Origin: CAYGZL01 sp964354345
Lineage (GTDB): Bacteria > Chloroflexota > Anaerolineae > Anaerolineales > UBA4823
Assembly: GCA_964354345.1 (NCBI GenBank)
Contig: CAYGZL010000034.1
Span: 1-16,566 of the forward strand
Direction of reading: 5' to 3'
Length of the DNA: 16,566 nucleotides
Shown: positions 15,362 through 16,566 of the stretch, piece by piece
How positions within the stretch are numbered: position 1 is the stretch's first letter
How the letters are laid out: every line of letters starts with the position of its first letter
Translations under genes and position numbers: made by a program
Notes under the pieces: model-generated
What the model was told of the DNA's origin: nothing
Databases searched by the model: none
Seen by the model: only the letters and a program-made list of their open reading frames with translations

Positions 15362-16168
15362 TCAAGTAATCATCAAAGGAAGAGTTACCAGAGTCAGTGG
15401 CGAGGTGTTATCTAGAGGAAGATGGTTGGCTGGCACATAAGTAGCCGTGGCAATAGGAAGAGAAATAACTGTAGAAGACGGATTACCCTTTGTTGTATCA
15501 GGATTAATAGATGGGCTGGTGGCTGTAGGGGTAGGTGTAGCCGTAGGGTTAATCATCGGAGGGTTTTGCGTTGGCGTCGTAGTGGGTATTCCAGACCAGG
15601 TTGGGATCAGGGTAGGTTGCATAGTTGGATTTATTGCTGGTGGAAGGGTATTAACAGACGAGGCAGTTGGGGTAAGTGACGGTGCAATAGTAGCCATAGG
15701 TTGGGGAGGGAGGTATGGAACATAAAGGTGCTGTCCAGCCCAGATTAAAGAGGAATATCCCAGGCAATTCGCAAGCTGTAAAGTAGCAACAAGTACACCT
15801 ACTGCCTGGCTGATTTGAGACAGCGTATCGCCTGTTTGAACCTGATATATCACCCAACCTGTAGGAGGAACGCATAATGCCGGTGTATGTGGTGGAAAGG
15901 TGGAAGGAATAGGGGATCGCGTGTTTGTCGCCATCAAGGTTGGCGAAGATAATTGATGTAGGGTTGGTGATAAAGCAACCAGCGCACTCATTAAGGTTGG
16001 CGCTAAGGTGGGGGTTATATAAACATTGATTGCTACATTTGTCTTTGTAACAGAGGGCGCCAGCCGATAACCACCCTCCACAAGGGATAACATGATACTA
16101 CCCAGGACCATGGAGCTGGAAACCACCGTGGTCAGGATACCCAACCAGGTCTGGTGAGTATTCCTCAT
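15362..16168 (-). CDS. Membrane-anchored LysM-domain protein
   Basis: A 268-residue secreted or anchored protein. Residues 8-30 form a single hydrophobic segment, a signal anchor or uncleaved signal. Residues 51-98 are Pro/Thr/Ser-rich. One LysM domain lies at about 107-151 (IYQVQTGDTLSQISQAVGV, then WAGQHLYVP), which should bind peptidoglycan GlcNAc units. C99 just before the domain and C135 within it could form a disulfide, a pattern I associate with Chloroflexi LysM proteins. Residues 152-240 are a long TPTPTA-like low-complexity tail, and the C-terminus is again hydrophobic (residues 257-268). The ATG overlaps the stop of the upstream kinase-like gene (ATGA on the minus strand, 16165-16168), with AGGAG ten bases before it. 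It is 35 bases ahead of the LCP gene, so the set is an envelope operon. Confidence 0.85.
   Translation of the reverse strand: MRNTHQTWLGILTTVVSSSMVLGSIMLSLVEGGYRLAPSVTKTNVAINVYITPTLAPTLMSALVALSPTLHQLSSPTLMATNTRSPIPSTFPPHTPALCVPPTGWVIYQVQTGDTLSQISQAVGVLVATLQLANCLGYSSLIWAGQHLYVPYLPPQPMATIAPSLTPTASSVNTLPPAINPTMQPTLIPTWSGIPTTTPTQNPPMINPTATPTPTATSPSINPDTTKGNPSSTVISLPIATATYVPANHLPLDNTSPLTLVTLPLMIT
15449..15715 (-). repeat. Pro/Thr-rich low-complexity tail of the LysM protein
   Basis: Codes for residues 152-240 with repeated NPT, PTP and TATPT-like units. On the plus strand this appears as GTAGG-rich sequence and creates long spurious Gly/Arg-rich frames. Confidence 0.5.
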
Positions 16169-16566
16169 GGGACGTCACTCCTGGGTAATCCTTTTGCCAG
16201 CTCAACCTGAACAGAAACGCCCCTACCATCCAGATCAGCCTGTTGATTATCAATCAAGTTGATTGGTTCGGCAGCAATATTCATCTGACTCTGTTGAACG
16301 AGAATAGAATGTAACAGATCATCAATAGCTCGGTCCATCCTTTCCACGGATATTTTAACCCGTTCGATTAATTGTCTTTGCGGATTATCTGCTTCACCCA
16401 CTGTTTCTCCAAGGAGAGTATCCAGAGAATGGGTTATCGAGCCAAGCGGGGTATGTAATTCTCGAACCTGAGTTGCTAACAACTCCAACTCCTCAACCGA
16501 CTTTGACGACTGGATTTCAGCCAGTTGGATTTTCTTTTCCAACGCCGATAACGTCGTGCGTAAGAT
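16165..16566 (-). CDS. Degenerate histidine-kinase-like DHp protein (5' partial)
   Basis: The C-terminal 133 residues of a longer protein; the frame is open to the right edge, so the TTG at 16542 is not the start. A charged helical stretch rich in Glu, Lys and Gln leads into a dimerisation helix pair that resembles the HisKA domain (VRELHTPLGSITHSLDTLLGE, then ERMDRAIDDLLHSIL). Where active kinases have S-H-E-L-R-T-P, this protein has V-R-E-L-H-T-P, so Arg (16462-16464) takes the place of the phospho-accepting His. The protein stops after a segment (GRGVSVQVELAKGLPRSDVP) that would begin the ATPase domain, so the N, G1 and G2 boxes are absent. It may be a pseudokinase or dimerisation module, perhaps with a sensor domain upstream, or a decayed kinase. 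The stop overlaps the LysM gene start. Confidence 0.65.
   Translation of the reverse strand: MLRTTLSALEKKIQLAEIQSSKSVEELELLATQVRELHTPLGSITHSLDTLLGETVGEADNPQRQLIERVKISVERMDRAIDDLLHSILVQQSQMNIAAEPINLIDNQQADLDGRGVSVQVELAKGLPRSDVP

Noticed and set aside
15699..15713. G-rich run GG-TT-GGGG-A-GGG-A-GG resembling a G-quadruplex
   Set aside because: It supports at most a two-layer quadruplex and is explained by Pro codons of the LysM protein on the other strand.
15422..15725. Two plus-strand Gly/Arg- and Gly/Val-rich open frames
   Set aside because: They are antisense to the Pro/Thr-rich tail of the LysM protein; composition is a direct shadow of that low-complexity coding sequence.
16100..16170. 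Frameshift explanation for the missing ATPase domain of the kinase-like gene
   Set aside because: No other frame downstream shows N, G1 or G2 box residues; the sequence goes straight into the well-formed LysM protein.
1..16566. CRISPR arrays, tRNA or rRNA genes, insertion sequences, prophage genes
   Set aside because: No spaced direct repeats, cloverleaf sequences, transposase or integrase motifs were seen on either strand.

Overview
The window looks like the chromosome of a Chloroflexota bacterium, probably class Anaerolineae. This is inferred from protein style: the GyrA sequence, LysM and LCP proteins with TPTPT-type linkers, and a TIM-barrel protein of a kind I associate with Anaerolineae. 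There is no rRNA or other decisive marker. Coding density is very high. I see no tRNA, CRISPR array, insertion sequence or phage gene, and no stretch above 300 bases lacks a gene.

Region 1 (1-9254, plus strand) is a tightly packed nucleotide-sugar operon of nine genes: a radical SAM protein (5' end outside the window), an extended SDR epimerase/dehydratase, then wlbB, wlbC, wlbA and a UDP-GlcNAc 6-dehydrogenase. These last four together should convert UDP-GlcNAc to UDP-2,3-diacetamido-2,3-dideoxy-glucuronic acid. They are followed by a LegB-type 4,6-dehydratase, a short sugar-1-phosphate nucleotidyltransferase and a DesI-type 4-aminotransferase, which look like a second route to a 4-amino-(4,6-di- or 2,4,6-tri)deoxy sugar. 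Several junctions are ATGA or GTGA overlaps, so translation is probably coupled.

Region 2 (9208-10531, minus strand) is a two-gene unit, a RimJ/RimL-type GNAT followed by a NeuD/PglD-type sugar acyltransferase. The acyltransferase converges on the DesI-type gene with a 47-base coding overlap and is a good candidate for N-acylating that gene's product.

Region 3 (10532-13182, plus strand) is a divergent promoter region and a gyrA-family gene. The gene has a complete catalytic core but no recognisable GyrA box, and has Val at the position of E. coli Ser83.

Region 4 (13158-16566, minus strand) is an envelope operon. In transcription order it encodes a degenerate histidine-kinase-like DHp protein (5' end outside the window), a membrane-anchored LysM protein, an LCP-family lipoprotein and a TIM-barrel hydrolase-like protein fused to a SnoaL/NTF2-like domain. 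Its last gene overlaps the end of gyrA by 25 bases.

Taken together, the window makes two unusual amino sugars for a surface glycan and carries an LCP protein of the type that attaches glycopolymers to the wall. No glycosyltransferase, flippase or polymerase lies inside the window, so the glycan itself cannot be deduced.
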